Positions 1 through 6,227 of a stretch of DNA of 8,620 bases are shown in pieces (the first letter of the stretch is position 1; each line of letters starts with the position of its first letter). The position numbers were made by a program, and so were the translations under genes. This DNA is from Planctomycetota bacterium. Its GTDB lineage: Bacteria > Planctomycetota > Phycisphaerae > WQYP01. The notes beneath the pieces were generated by a model, which ran no database searches, had not been told where the DNA came from, and saw only the letters and a program-made list of their open reading frames with translations. The stretch spans positions 1-8,620 of the forward strand of contig JAKATV010000131.1 in the NCBI GenBank assembly GCA_021818565.1, given 5' to 3'.

Positions 1-2
1 AT

Positions 3-668
3 CTATAACCATAAAATCAGCGGAAGCATTAATGAGTCACTGGCGGTATCCTTGGAAAATTTCCAAGAACCAGCCATCCAGGTGGCAACCAACAATGCGA
101 TGTACGCTAGCACACCGAGGGGAAGCGCCGCTGGCCCGAGGCGGCGGATCTTTTCCGGGCCAGCAAGGGATGCGCCTCTGCAGGCACGACCGATCACAGC
201 CGCAGTGACGCACGGAGGCAACAGGAGCACAACGGCCAGGAGGAACGTAACTGCCGCAACGATGGCGATCTCAAGCGGCAGTGACAGAACCGAGCGGTAC
301 GTAAAATGACGAGCCATCGCCGGCAATATCATGGTGGCGAGCGCGAAACCGGACATCCACACGCAATCAGCAATAACTACACCGAGGGTGATTGTTGAAA
401 TGGCACGGATCATAGCCCGCCCTCCCGCTGCAAGCGCCGGATCGGTATACGCCAGCCACGCCGACAGGACGGCGAACAGCGGCTGGCTCATCACCATAAG
501 GGCGGTATAGAACTGGCCGCTTTCGCCACCCCATGCCTCGTAACCGCCGAGTATACCGGACGACGCAAACATGCAGAACACGACACTTGACGTCAACGGT
601 ATCAGCATTGCCGAAGTTAGCCCGCCGGCTATTGCTTTTGCAACCGACCTCATTTTCAAAAACATCAT
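3..668 (-). CDS. Polytopic membrane protein of unknown function
   Basis: I do not recognise this protein. Counted from the longest start (GTG at 695, 230 residues), hydrophobic stretches lie at about 22-45, 62-83, 98-125, 140-165 and 187-209, so about five membrane helices are expected, plus a hydrophobic C-terminal tail. A short basic segment (REKIRR-like, around residues 170-186) lies between the last two helices, probably in the cytoplasm. I see no catalytic motif. Two starts are plausible: GTG at 695 has GAAAGG eight bases upstream, and the ATG pair at 668/665 has GAAGG six to nine bases upstream. I prefer ATG 668, giving 221 residues. The stop TAG lies at 3-5, so the gene is complete. 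It is on the same strand as the two small membrane proteins further upstream, but the gap of about 380 bp argues against a simple operon with them. A sensor, transporter accessory or immunity-type protein cannot be told apart here. Confidence 0.68.
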   Translation of the reverse strand: MMFLKMRSVAKAIAGGLTSAMLIPLTSSVVFCMFASSGILGGYEAWGGESGQFYTALMVMSQPLFAVLSAWLAYTDPALAAGGRAMIRAISTITLGVVIADCVWMSGFALATMILPAMARHFTYRSVLSLPLEIAIVAAVTFLLAVVLLLPPCVTAAVIGRACRGASLAGPEKIRRLGPAALPLGVLAYIALLVATWMAGSWKFSKDTASDSLMLPLILWL

Positions 669-1049
669 TCCTGCCTTCAAATTCGTAGCCCGCACTACAA
701 CGGCCTTTCACCAGCCAATCATTCCCCCTATAACCGAGCAGGACTATTGTTGGACACAACCATTATCAACCTTTCAACGTACGAGAAGTACCGCCTCGGA
801 GCATTATTATAACACCCTATATTCGCTGCACTTACATCCGATAGGTCGCTTTAGTACTGTTCACCGCACACCTGCCATCGGAAAACAGGCCCGACAGGGG
901 CCGCCACGAGCAATAATCCCAAGCGAATGCTGAGGTTACCGGTGCCCAAGTGAACATCGCGTAAACGGCGTATTCCGTTATGATCCGGCGGTGCGTGGGC
1001 AGTAAACGCTTGGTCTTCTCCTAACAACTCGGCTGGCGAGCTGTATTCC
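669..1049. other. Intergenic stretch without a convincing gene
   Basis: About 380 bp between two membrane-protein genes. Short open frames exist on both strands, but none has a good ribosome binding site with membrane-like or globular composition. The minus-strand frame at 851-1078 begins with TTG inside the preceding gene and resembles no known protein. A minus-strand TATAAT lies at 806-811, about 140 bp before the membrane gene at 3-668. The segment 17 bp further upstream (829-834, TAAGTG) is a poor -35 box, so the promoter is only a weak candidate. No repeat or RNA gene was recognised. Confidence 0.5.
806..811 (-). promoter_or_regulatory. Possible -10 box for the membrane protein gene at 3-668
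   Basis: The minus strand reads TATAAT here, a perfect sigma-70 -10 hexamer, in an AT-rich patch. No convincing -35 element is visible at 16-18 bp upstream. If used, transcription would begin near 800 and give a leader of about 130 nt before the ATG at 668. This is inference from consensus only. Confidence 0.25.
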
Positions 1050-1403
1050 CTATAGCCCCAGCCCTTTAAGCAGCCCAATGAGGAGTACGAGCAGGCCGAG
1101 TAAAAACTGGACGATCACCCACCAGATTGGCAGTGTTTCGCCCAGCCCAAGTTCGAGCGCAGCCAAAAGCAGGACCGTCCGTTGCCTCTCATCGGGGGCC
1201 TTCAATCCCAGCACCGCTAAAACCACCGCCGCCGAGCCGAAGACGGCGCAAGAAACGCGGAAGACCGCCGCCATAAGGACACGAGAGGCCGCGTCGTGGA
1301 AGGTTGAGAAGAGAGATAGCGAAGCCAGCCCGAGCGCGATTGGCAGCGCTGCGAGGGCGAGCGAGGCAATGGGCAGCATGGAGCGTCGAGTGTTAGCTTC
1401 CAC
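1050..1403 (-). CDS. Small leucine-rich membrane protein of unknown function
   Basis: A 117-residue protein that I do not recognise. It is almost entirely hydrophobic, with likely membrane helices at about 9-33, 42-66 and 92-114 and possibly another around 76-88. The charged loop KAPDERQR (68-75) should face the cytoplasm. No cysteine pairs, metal motifs or lipobox are seen. The start is GTG at 1403, preceded by the strong ribosome binding site GGGGGAA seven bases upstream; that site lies inside the end of the upstream gene. An ATG at 1379 is possible but has no comparable site. The start overlaps the stop of the gene at 1393-1842 by 11 bp, which points to translational coupling and suggests that the two proteins act together. 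I cannot assign a function. The paired arrangement and composition would suit partners in a small membrane complex, but that is a guess. Confidence 0.68.
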   Translation of the reverse strand: MEANTRRSMLPIASLALAALPIALGLASLSLFSTFHDAASRVLMAAVFRVSCAVFGSAAVVLAVLGLKAPDERQRTVLLLAALELGLGETLPIWWVIVQFLLGLLVLLIGLLKGLGL

Positions 1404-1842
1404 TTAGCGTTCCCCCGGCATATGGCAGCCCGAATTTTGGCCACCACCGTCTTAGCTTACGTACCTCGGTTGGAGTAAGGACAGCGGCACCATCATCCGG
1501 GAACAGCGTCCATAACCCACCATCCCCAAGCACGCCCGCGCCACCGAAAATCCCCCCGCCGCTGAAACTGACCGCGACCCCGTGCGAATAGACGACATGC
1601 GAAGCCACTCCATCGACGAGCGCGGGCTGCCAAATCCGTGGGCGGGAGGCTATCATCCGAATAGCGCGGGCCTCCGCGGAGTGCGTTGCAATTCGGGCCG
1701 ATTTCCATCCGGATGGCACTATTTCCGTGATCTTCAGATTCGCGGCTGACCGCGCCCAGAGAATCACGCTCACGTTCATACAGAACTCGTAAGCCAGAAT
1801 CGCAAGGGCGATCGGAATGAACATTCGTAACAAGACCTTCAA
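1393..1842 (-). CDS. Membrane-anchored protein of unknown function
   Basis: I do not recognise this protein. With the start chosen here it begins MKVLLRMFIPIALAIL, a typical uncleaved signal anchor or signal peptide, followed by about 120 residues of mostly soluble sequence. The soluble part contains a glycine-rich stretch (SGGGIFGGAGVLGDGG) and a basic, aromatic tail (RKLRRWWPKFGLP). One N-terminal helix with an exported domain is the likely topology. The start is uncertain. TTG at 1842 has GGAG six bases upstream and gives 149 residues. TTG at 1863 has no visible ribosome binding site, and ATG at 1824 has GAAGG eleven bases upstream. The 3' end overlaps the next gene by 11 bp and carries that gene's ribosome binding site, so the two are almost certainly co-transcribed. 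A perfect TATAAT with an inverted repeat just downstream lies about 80 bp upstream. Confidence 0.6.
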   Translation of the reverse strand: MKVLLRMFIPIALAILAYEFCMNVSVILWARSAANLKITEIVPSGWKSARIATHSAEARAIRMIASRPRIWQPALVDGVASHVVYSHGVAVSFSGGGIFGGAGVLGDGGLWTLFPDDGAAVLTPTEVRKLRRWWPKFGLPYAGGTLSGS

Positions 1843-1863
1843 AGCTTTCTCCACGCAGCGCAA

Positions 1864-2253
1864 CGCATGAGTAGTTCGTTCGATGCGACCAGGATTACAC
1901 TCCCATTAAACTGGCGTGATGGGAATTATACTGCTAGGCGCGATGGCGGTAAATAAAAACTTGCGGCACCGGTACCGGGTCATCTACTGCGGTGTTTGAT
2001 AGTTATGTTGGCATGCGCGGTTTTCAGGCGAGGCGACGTGGCGCTAAGGTGGATGGTGCCGGCTAACATCACAGATGAGGTCGCCGGGAATAATTGCTAC
2101 GCTCCGGGCTGTGAAAACTTTATCGCCGTATTTTCCTTGCTGAATCGACCCGGTACGATTACTGTATTAGAGGCGTATGTCGCGCCGGAACCGGTGCGGC
2201 GGATGCGGGTGATACTTTGACGGCTCGGACACACTAGCAGGAGACAAGCGCTT
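1864..2253. other. Intergenic stretch between divergent gene sets
   Basis: About 390 bp separate the minus-strand membrane operon from the plus-strand exported-protein gene. Besides the promoter candidate at 1925-1952 it contains the 10 bp palindrome CCGGTACCGG (1969-1978). It also holds a 74-codon plus-strand frame (1996-2220) beginning with TTG, which has no ribosome binding site and shows no family resemblance, so I do not call it a gene. No strong plus-strand promoter is evident. The best pair is TTGCTG (2137-2142), 17 bp and TACTGT, which is poor. Confidence 0.5.
1925..1952 (-). promoter_or_regulatory. Candidate promoter of the two-gene membrane operon
   Basis: On the minus strand a perfect TATAAT (1925-1930) lies 16 bp after TTACCG (1947-1952), a weak -35 match. 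Transcription would start near 1918 and read into the genes at 1393-1842 and 1050-1403. Just downstream, the inverted repeat TCCCAT (1901-1906) / ATGGGA (1919-1924), with a 12-base spacer, straddles the expected start site and could be an operator. Both elements are judged by eye only. Confidence 0.4.
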
Positions 2254-2907
2254 ATGGTGAAAACACACTCAATACGTAGGATGCGTTTCAGTTTGGCCTG
2301 GATGCTGGCTGCGGTGTTTTTCACCGCGGGACTTGCAGGGGCCAGCGCTAAAAAGCCTTATCCCACCGTGAATATGCTGCATCACGGGTGGCAGCTAAGT
2401 TTTGTATGGCATAAACCGCACCGGATATACGTTGCGGTGGGCCATGGCGTTAGTCGCAGTTTACGTGAATATTGGTTTATGCGTTACACCGTTACCAATA
2501 ACACGCATCGGGACATATTTTTTATTCCCGGCTTTGTGCTAACCACCGACACCGGCAAAGTCCTGCACCCGGTGGCCGGGCTTTCACCGCGCGTACTGAC
2601 TAAAATTCGCACAGTCACCGGGGATCAATTTATCATCAGCCCGGGACTCATCGCCGGCAAATTGCTCCAGGGGGACGACAATGCGAAAGACGGCGTGGCT
2701 GTTTTTACCCATGTCCCCGTGAAGGCACGGCGGTTCAAAATTTTTGTATCGGGCCTTTCCGGCGATACCGCGTTACAGAAAAATCCCCTGACCCACAAAG
2801 ATGTGGTGTTGCATAAGACCCTGCAGTTGAATTTCTGGATACCCGGTGAATCGATGCGAATTGTGCCCCAGCCACAGTTTGCGGGAAAAAAATGGGTGAT
2901 GCGATAA
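2254..2907 (+). CDS. Exported protein of unknown function with a signal peptide
   Basis: A 217-residue protein. Residues 1-32 form a classical Sec signal peptide: a basic start (KTHSIRRMR), a hydrophobic core (FSLAWMLAAVFFTAGLAG) and an ASA cleavage site before KK at 33. The mature part looks all-beta. The segment at about 73-104, with WFMRYTVTNNTHRDIFF followed by PGFVLTTDTGKVL, has the look of an immunoglobulin-like sandwich in which a conserved asparagine-rich turn follows a strand. Domains of that kind occur in many secreted proteins of unknown role. No catalytic motif is visible. ATG 2254 is supported by AGGAGA nine bases upstream. yqgE follows 82 bp downstream on the same strand, with a hairpin between them, so co-transcription with partial attenuation is possible. 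No specific function can be given. Confidence 0.85.
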   Translation: MVKTHSIRRMRFSLAWMLAAVFFTAGLAGASAKKPYPTVNMLHHGWQLSFVWHKPHRIYVAVGHGVSRSLREYWFMRYTVTNNTHRDIFFIPGFVLTTDTGKVLHPVAGLSPRVLTKIRTVTGDQFIISPGLIAGKLLQGDDNAKDGVAVFTHVPVKARRFKIFVSGLSGDTALQKNPLTHKDVVLHKTLQLNFWIPGESMRIVPQPQFAGKKWVMR

Positions 2908-2933
2908 GCGGCAGAGAATAAAAGCCGCATCGC
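2901..2933 (+). terminator. Hairpin over the stop codon of the exported protein gene
   Basis: GCGAT (2901-2905), a two-base bulge (AA), and GCGGC (2908-2912) pair with GCCGC (2924-2928) and ATCGC (2929-2933) across an 11-base loop, giving ten base pairs. The stop codon TAA at 2905-2907 lies at the bulge. No T-run follows, so this is not a standard intrinsic terminator. It may attenuate transcription into yqgE or protect the 3' end of the first message. Confidence 0.4.
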
Positions 2934-2989
2934 ACGGGAAAGCCGCAAACGCCGTTACGCTGAATTCAAACGGCTGAAAGTATCAGCAA

Positions 2990-3544
2990 ATGGATACATC
3001 TCTTCAGGGCTGTCTGCTGATTTCCATGCCAACGTTGCATGATCCGCATTTTTTCCACTCCGTGGTGCTGCTGTGTCGGCATGACGAAGAGGGAGCGATG
3101 GGCGTGGTGATCAACCGGCCTTTACGAATCACGGTTCGGCAGGCCTGGACGCAGATCAGTGAGAGTTCCTGCCAATGTGATTCGCCACTGTATCAGGGCG
3201 GCCCGTGTCCCGGCCCGGTCATGGCGATTCATACGCTTCCGCACGACGCGGATGCGGTTATCTCTGCCGGAATTTACCTGACCATTAACGGCGACACGCT
3301 GCAAAGCCTGGTCAACCGAAAATTGAATGCCGTGAAATACCTGGTCGGCAATGCCGGATGGACGGCCGGACAACTTGAAGAGGAAATCCGCAGCGCCTCA
3401 TGGCTGGTCGCGACAGCAAACCCCGAAAACGTATTTCACGCCACAGAAGATCAATGGCTGAATCTGTCGCGCTTGGTTTCGCTGCAGGCTTCCAGACAAC
3501 AGATTAATCCCGGCTCAATTCCCCCGGATCCGTCGATGAATTAA
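2990..3544 (+). CDS. yqgE: YqgE/AlgH family protein (UPF0301, DUF179)
   Basis: A 184-residue cytoplasmic protein of the YqgE/AlgH family, whose biochemical role is not settled; the name AlgH comes from a link to alginate regulation in Pseudomonas. The family signature is clear: LQGCLLISMPTLHDPHFFHS at 5-24, GAMGVVINRP at 35-44, the YQGGP segment at 68-72, and GNAGWTAGQLEEEI with SWLVATA at 120-143. Length and domain order are normal for the family. ATG 2990 puts the LQG motif five residues from the N-terminus, as expected, but its ribosome binding site is weak (GAAAG about eleven bases upstream), so expression may be low or coupled to the upstream gene. It converges on the phosphofructokinase gene across 121 bp. 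A short polar tail (about 170-184) extends past the conserved core. Confidence 0.95.
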   Translation: MDTSLQGCLLISMPTLHDPHFFHSVVLLCRHDEEGAMGVVINRPLRITVRQAWTQISESSCQCDSPLYQGGPCPGPVMAIHTLPHDADAVISAGIYLTINGDTLQSLVNRKLNAVKYLVGNAGWTAGQLEEEIRSASWLVATANPENVFHATEDQWLNLSRLVSLQASRQQINPGSIPPDPSMN

Positions 3545-3594
3545 CCAACAGCACCAAAATAATTTCCCGATTTGAACGGCGATCAAACGCGGGA

Positions 3595-3613
3595 CCACCG
3601 GCCGAACCGGCGG
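3595..3613 (-). terminator. GC-rich hairpin in the yqgE/pfp convergent gap
   Basis: CCACCGG (3595-3601) and CCGGCGG (3607-3613) flank a 5-base loop. In the minus-strand transcript all seven positions pair (one as G-U) around a UUCGG loop, while the plus-strand transcript has an A-C mismatch, so the structure favours the pfp message. It lies about 50 bp past the pfp stop. The following sequence is not a clear U-run, so termination efficiency is doubtful. Confidence 0.4.
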
Positions 3614-3665
3614 CTATTTGAGGGATGGCAGCCCGGCTTTCATGCGCGTCAGGCAGGCCCATTGG

Positions 3666-4901
3666 CTAAATGAGTTTCCCGGCTATCGGCAATGGCCCGA
3701 CCAGTGGTTTGGCATAGCGAATAAAGGCGGTATTAATATCGCATCCATCCACCACAAAACTCGTATCCAGCGGCTTGGTCTGCCGGGCGACGTTGGTTAA
3801 AGCGGTCGGGAAGTAATCCGCTTTATATGGTTCTTCGCTGACGCGCTTAATGGCCACTGATCCACTGGAAAGCCCCTGTGGCGAACTGATGGCGTATTGC
3901 ACCGCCATGCGTCCGCACAACCGGGCTTCATGCGCGTCGCTGGAACTGACAATGCTGGGGAAGCTGCGTTGCAGATAACCGAAGGTGTCGGCACGCACGC
4001 GGAGCTTACCGCCGGTCTTTTGCTGCAAGGGAATTCCCAGTTTGGATTTAACCATTTCTGAAAGATAATCGCCCAGCGCTCCGGTGCCGGAGAGTTGCTT
4101 GTTGCCATGGGCGTCCACTTCGCCGCCCTGCACAGCCTTTTCCGTCACCAGAGAATTTTTATCGCCAACCTTATAGCGAATGCCTTCGCTGGCGGCGATC
4201 ACGCACCGCCCCAGCCGGGTGTAAACTCGATCAATATCCGCCAGGAATTGATCATCGGAGAAATTAACCTCCGGCACATAAATCAGATGCGGGCCGTCGG
4301 ATTCTCCCTGCCGCGCCAAAGCGGTAGCAGCCGTCAACCATCCAGCATCGCGGCCCATGATGATGTCAATTTTCACGCCCTTCAAAGAGCGATTGTCCAG
4401 ATCATCGCCCATGACCGCCAGGGCCACAAACCGGGCGGCTGAACCATAACCGGGGCAATGATCGGTCGTGCGTAAATCGTTATCAATGGTTTTAGGTACA
4501 TGATAAACATGCAGCGGATAGCCTTCTTTTATCGCCATTTCGCTGACAATCCGTGCCGTATCAGCGGAGTCATTGCCGCCGATATAGAAAAAATAGCCGA
4601 CATTGTTTTTCTTAAATGATTCCAGCAGTTTAATACAATACGCTTCATCGGGCTTATCGCGGGTGGACCCCAGAGCGCTGGACGGCGTTTGCGCCACACG
4701 CTCCAGCAAATCCGCCGCCACGCCGTTTAGCGGGACGAAATCATTGTTGATAATACCTCGCACCCCGTGCTTAGCTCCCAGGATGCGGTCAATTTGGGAA
4801 TGTTGATGCAATTCTTCAATGACACCCACGAGAGACTGATTAATTACCGCGGTAGGTCCACCGGACTGTCCGATTACCGCATTGCTTTTTCCACTGGCCA
4901 T
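3666..4901 (-). CDS. pfp: Pyrophosphate-type 6-phosphofructokinase
   Basis: A 411-residue phosphofructokinase that interconverts fructose 6-phosphate and fructose 1,6-bisphosphate in glycolysis/gluconeogenesis. Motifs in order: the glycine-rich phosphate-binding start GQSGGPTAVINQSL (11-24), IGGNDS (107-112), PKTIDND (136-142) with catalytic Asp140, MGRDAGWL (182-189), PEVNF (210-214) and the sugar-phosphate-binding region RADTFGYLQRS (303-313). Two specificity positions indicate PPi rather than ATP: Asp111, where ATP enzymes have Gly (GGDGS), and Lys137, where they have Gly (PGTIDND). Reaction with PPi would be reversible. Residue 110 is Asn where Asp is usual; related bacterial PPi enzymes may share this. 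Length fits the roughly 400-residue bacterial PPi clade. The start ATG 4901 has AAAGGTG five bases upstream. It is divergent from yggU, and a candidate promoter overlaps that gene's start. Confidence 0.96.
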   Translation of the reverse strand: MASGKSNAVIGQSGGPTAVINQSLVGVIEELHQHSQIDRILGAKHGVRGIINNDFVPLNGVAADLLERVAQTPSSALGSTRDKPDEAYCIKLLESFKKNNVGYFFYIGGNDSADTARIVSEMAIKEGYPLHVYHVPKTIDNDLRTTDHCPGYGSAARFVALAVMGDDLDNRSLKGVKIDIIMGRDAGWLTAATALARQGESDGPHLIYVPEVNFSDDQFLADIDRVYTRLGRCVIAASEGIRYKVGDKNSLVTEKAVQGGEVDAHGNKQLSGTGALGDYLSEMVKSKLGIPLQQKTGGKLRVRADTFGYLQRSFPSIVSSSDAHEARLCGRMAVQYAISSPQGLSSGSVAIKRVSEEPYKADYFPTALTNVARQTKPLDTSFVVDGCDINTAFIRYAKPLVGPLPIAGKLI

Positions 4902-4946
4902 GGTTACACCTTTGCTTTAGTAAACATCCAACTACCATGACGGAGA

Positions 4947-4975
4947 AGTATAGATGAAAGCTTTTAGGCCGACAA
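4947..4975 (-). promoter_or_regulatory. Candidate pfp promoter overlapping the start of yggU
   Basis: On the minus strand TTGTCG (4970-4975), a 17 bp spacer and TATACT (4947-4952) form a good sigma-70-type promoter. Transcription would start near 4940 and leave a leader of about 40 nt before pfp. The -10 box touches the start region of yggU and the -35 box lies inside its first codons, so the two divergent genes may interfere with each other. The layout nearly matches the abiE promoter (TTGTCT, 17 bp, TATACT). Confidence 0.5.
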
Positions 4976-5319
4976 TACCGCCGACAGCCAAGGCGCAAAT
5001 CGCCAATCCATCAGGTCCCGCCGCGCAACCCATGCTTGCGGCCTGCTGCCGCTGGGAAGGCACGGATCTCATTCTGTCCGTTAAAGTCTATCCGCGCAGC
5101 GGAAAATTTAGCATAGGCCGCGTTTTTGGCAACGCTTTACGTGTCAAAGTTGCCTCTCCACCGGAAGCCGGTCGCGCCACCGACGAATTATTAGTCGGCT
5201 TGGCCCGGACATTTGGCGTTCGGCCGTCTGGCGTCACGCTAATCCAGGGTGCCTTTACACCCCAAAAAGCAATCCGGATTACCAGTCCCAAAAAGCTGCC
5301 ACCGGAATTAATCGCCTGA
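4954..5319 (+). CDS. yggU: DUF167/YggU family protein with an N-terminal extension
   Basis: A 121-residue protein whose residues 33-113 are a DUF167 (YggU/UPF0235) domain, a small alpha/beta fold of unknown biochemical function that is widespread in bacteria. Recognisable family segments are LILSVKVYPRSGK (39-51), ALRVKVASPPEAGRATDELL (61-80), LARTFGV (83-89) and a final beta strand after IQGAFTPQKAIRIT (97-110). The usual GKAN at the helix start reads GRAT here, so the commonly conserved Asn is Thr77. The first 30 or so residues (proline- and alanine-rich, PTIPPTAKAQ and on) are not part of the domain. They could be a tail, or the true start could be Met27 (5032). ATG 4954 is favoured because GGAG lies eight bases upstream. 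It diverges from pfp across 52 bp and converges on abiEii across 80 bp. Confidence 0.9.
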   Translation: MKAFRPTIPPTAKAQIANPSGPAAQPMLAACCRWEGTDLILSVKVYPRSGKFSIGRVFGNALRVKVASPPEAGRATDELLVGLARTFGVRPSGVTLIQGAFTPQKAIRITSPKKLPPELIA

Positions 5320-5399
5320 AATTTGCCCGGCCGAATGTGCTGTCCTGTTCCGCTCTAAATTCACCTGATCTGTTTTGTCGCGCGCAGGCACGGATCGAG

Positions 5400-6227
5400 T
5401 CAAACGATGCCCAGCCGTTGGAGCAGGTCGTTTACGCGCTCGAAGGCGTCGCGCTCTCGCACTTCACGGTCCTCGCGATCAGTGATCTCTTCAAAATCCG
5501 CGCATGACACCGGCCCGACATGCGCCACCGACTGGAACTTATCCCGGATTTTGCCCAGGCCCTCGGCGACCAGTTTGTTGGAAAGATGCGGTCGAAACGC
5601 CTCTGCCAGCGCCGCATTGCCGCCGTGGCAGTTGCGCAGGCAAAAAAGGATGTCCCAGGCATCCTTGGCTTTCAGACGGTCCGCAAGTGCCATTCCCTTC
5701 ATCACCAGAAAGGGCACGATCCCCGCCACTTTCACAGACGCGCTATCTTTACCGCCGGTGGGCAGCGTGCCCTCAATTTTAACTTCTTCGGTCATTTCGA
5801 AGGCCAGATCACATCCGCGGGCTTTGCGTGCCTTGATGTCTTGGACAGACTGATGGCGATGCTTTTTGCCCATGCCACCATACTCGCCGGAGAGCAAGTC
5901 CACCTGCACTTTGATGGGCCGATTTTCGACCATCACCGTGCGAAAGAAGCTAAACGGCTGGTGTGCTTCCACATAGCCCTGCTTGTGCATATGTGCGAGG
6001 ATGGTGCGATACCGCTCTTGACCGATCGTGCGGTGATTGACCGCCAGGTCAACGTCCGTGCTGCCGATGTGCCGCGGCTGCGCCTGACTGAAAAGCAGTT
6101 CCGGCACCCAGCCGCCGACCAGGACAATATCGTCGTGGTACTCTCCCAAAATGCGCACGAGTTCCAGCATGACCATGTGGGCGGCCTGGGTTGCCTGTTG
6201 GGAGTAGTCAGCGCGGGAACTCACCAT
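5400..6227 (-). CDS. abiEii: AbiEii-type nucleotidyltransferase toxin
   Basis: A 275-residue protein with a polymerase-beta-type nucleotidyltransferase core: VLVGGWVPELLF (35-46, the glycine pair plus helix), STDVDLAV (56-63, metal-binding Asp58 and Asp60) and IKVQVDLL (105-112, third carboxylate Asp110). The helical segment LVMKGMALADRLKAKDAWDILFCLR (174-198) with its KAKDAWDI motif is typical of AbiEii-like toxins. In known systems such toxins modify RNA or bind GTP to arrest growth during phage infection. All catalytic residues are present, so it appears active. The start ATG 6227 lies inside the end of abiEi as ATGGTGA, a 7 bp overlap, with GAGGTG about eleven bases upstream. Toxin synthesis is thus probably coupled to, and kept below, antitoxin synthesis. 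A non-toxic nucleotidyltransferase in another role is possible, but the AbiEi partner argues against it. Confidence 0.88.
   Translation of the reverse strand: MVSSRADYSQQATQAAHMVMLELVRILGEYHDDIVLVGGWVPELLFSQAQPRHIGSTDVDLAVNHRTIGQERYRTILAHMHKQGYVEAHQPFSFFRTVMVENRPIKVQVDLLSGEYGGMGKKHRHQSVQDIKARKARGCDLAFEMTEEVKIEGTLPTGGKDSASVKVAGIVPFLVMKGMALADRLKAKDAWDILFCLRNCHGGNAALAEAFRPHLSNKLVAEGLGKIRDKFQSVAHVGPVSCADFEEITDREDREVRERDAFERVNDLLQRLGIV

Noticed and set aside
571..933. Plus-strand frame overlapping the start of the first membrane gene
   Set aside because: It overlaps the 5' end of the membrane protein on the other strand and has no ribosome binding site or domain-like composition.
1015..1035. Integron attC-like sequence (CCTAACAAC) between small minus-strand genes
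   Set aside because: The partner GTTRRRY core and the paired inner arms of an attC site are missing, and no integrase is present.
1996..2220. 74-codon plus-strand frame upstream of the exported-protein gene
   Set aside because: TTG start, no ribosome binding site, mixed composition and no recognisable domain; it may be chance.
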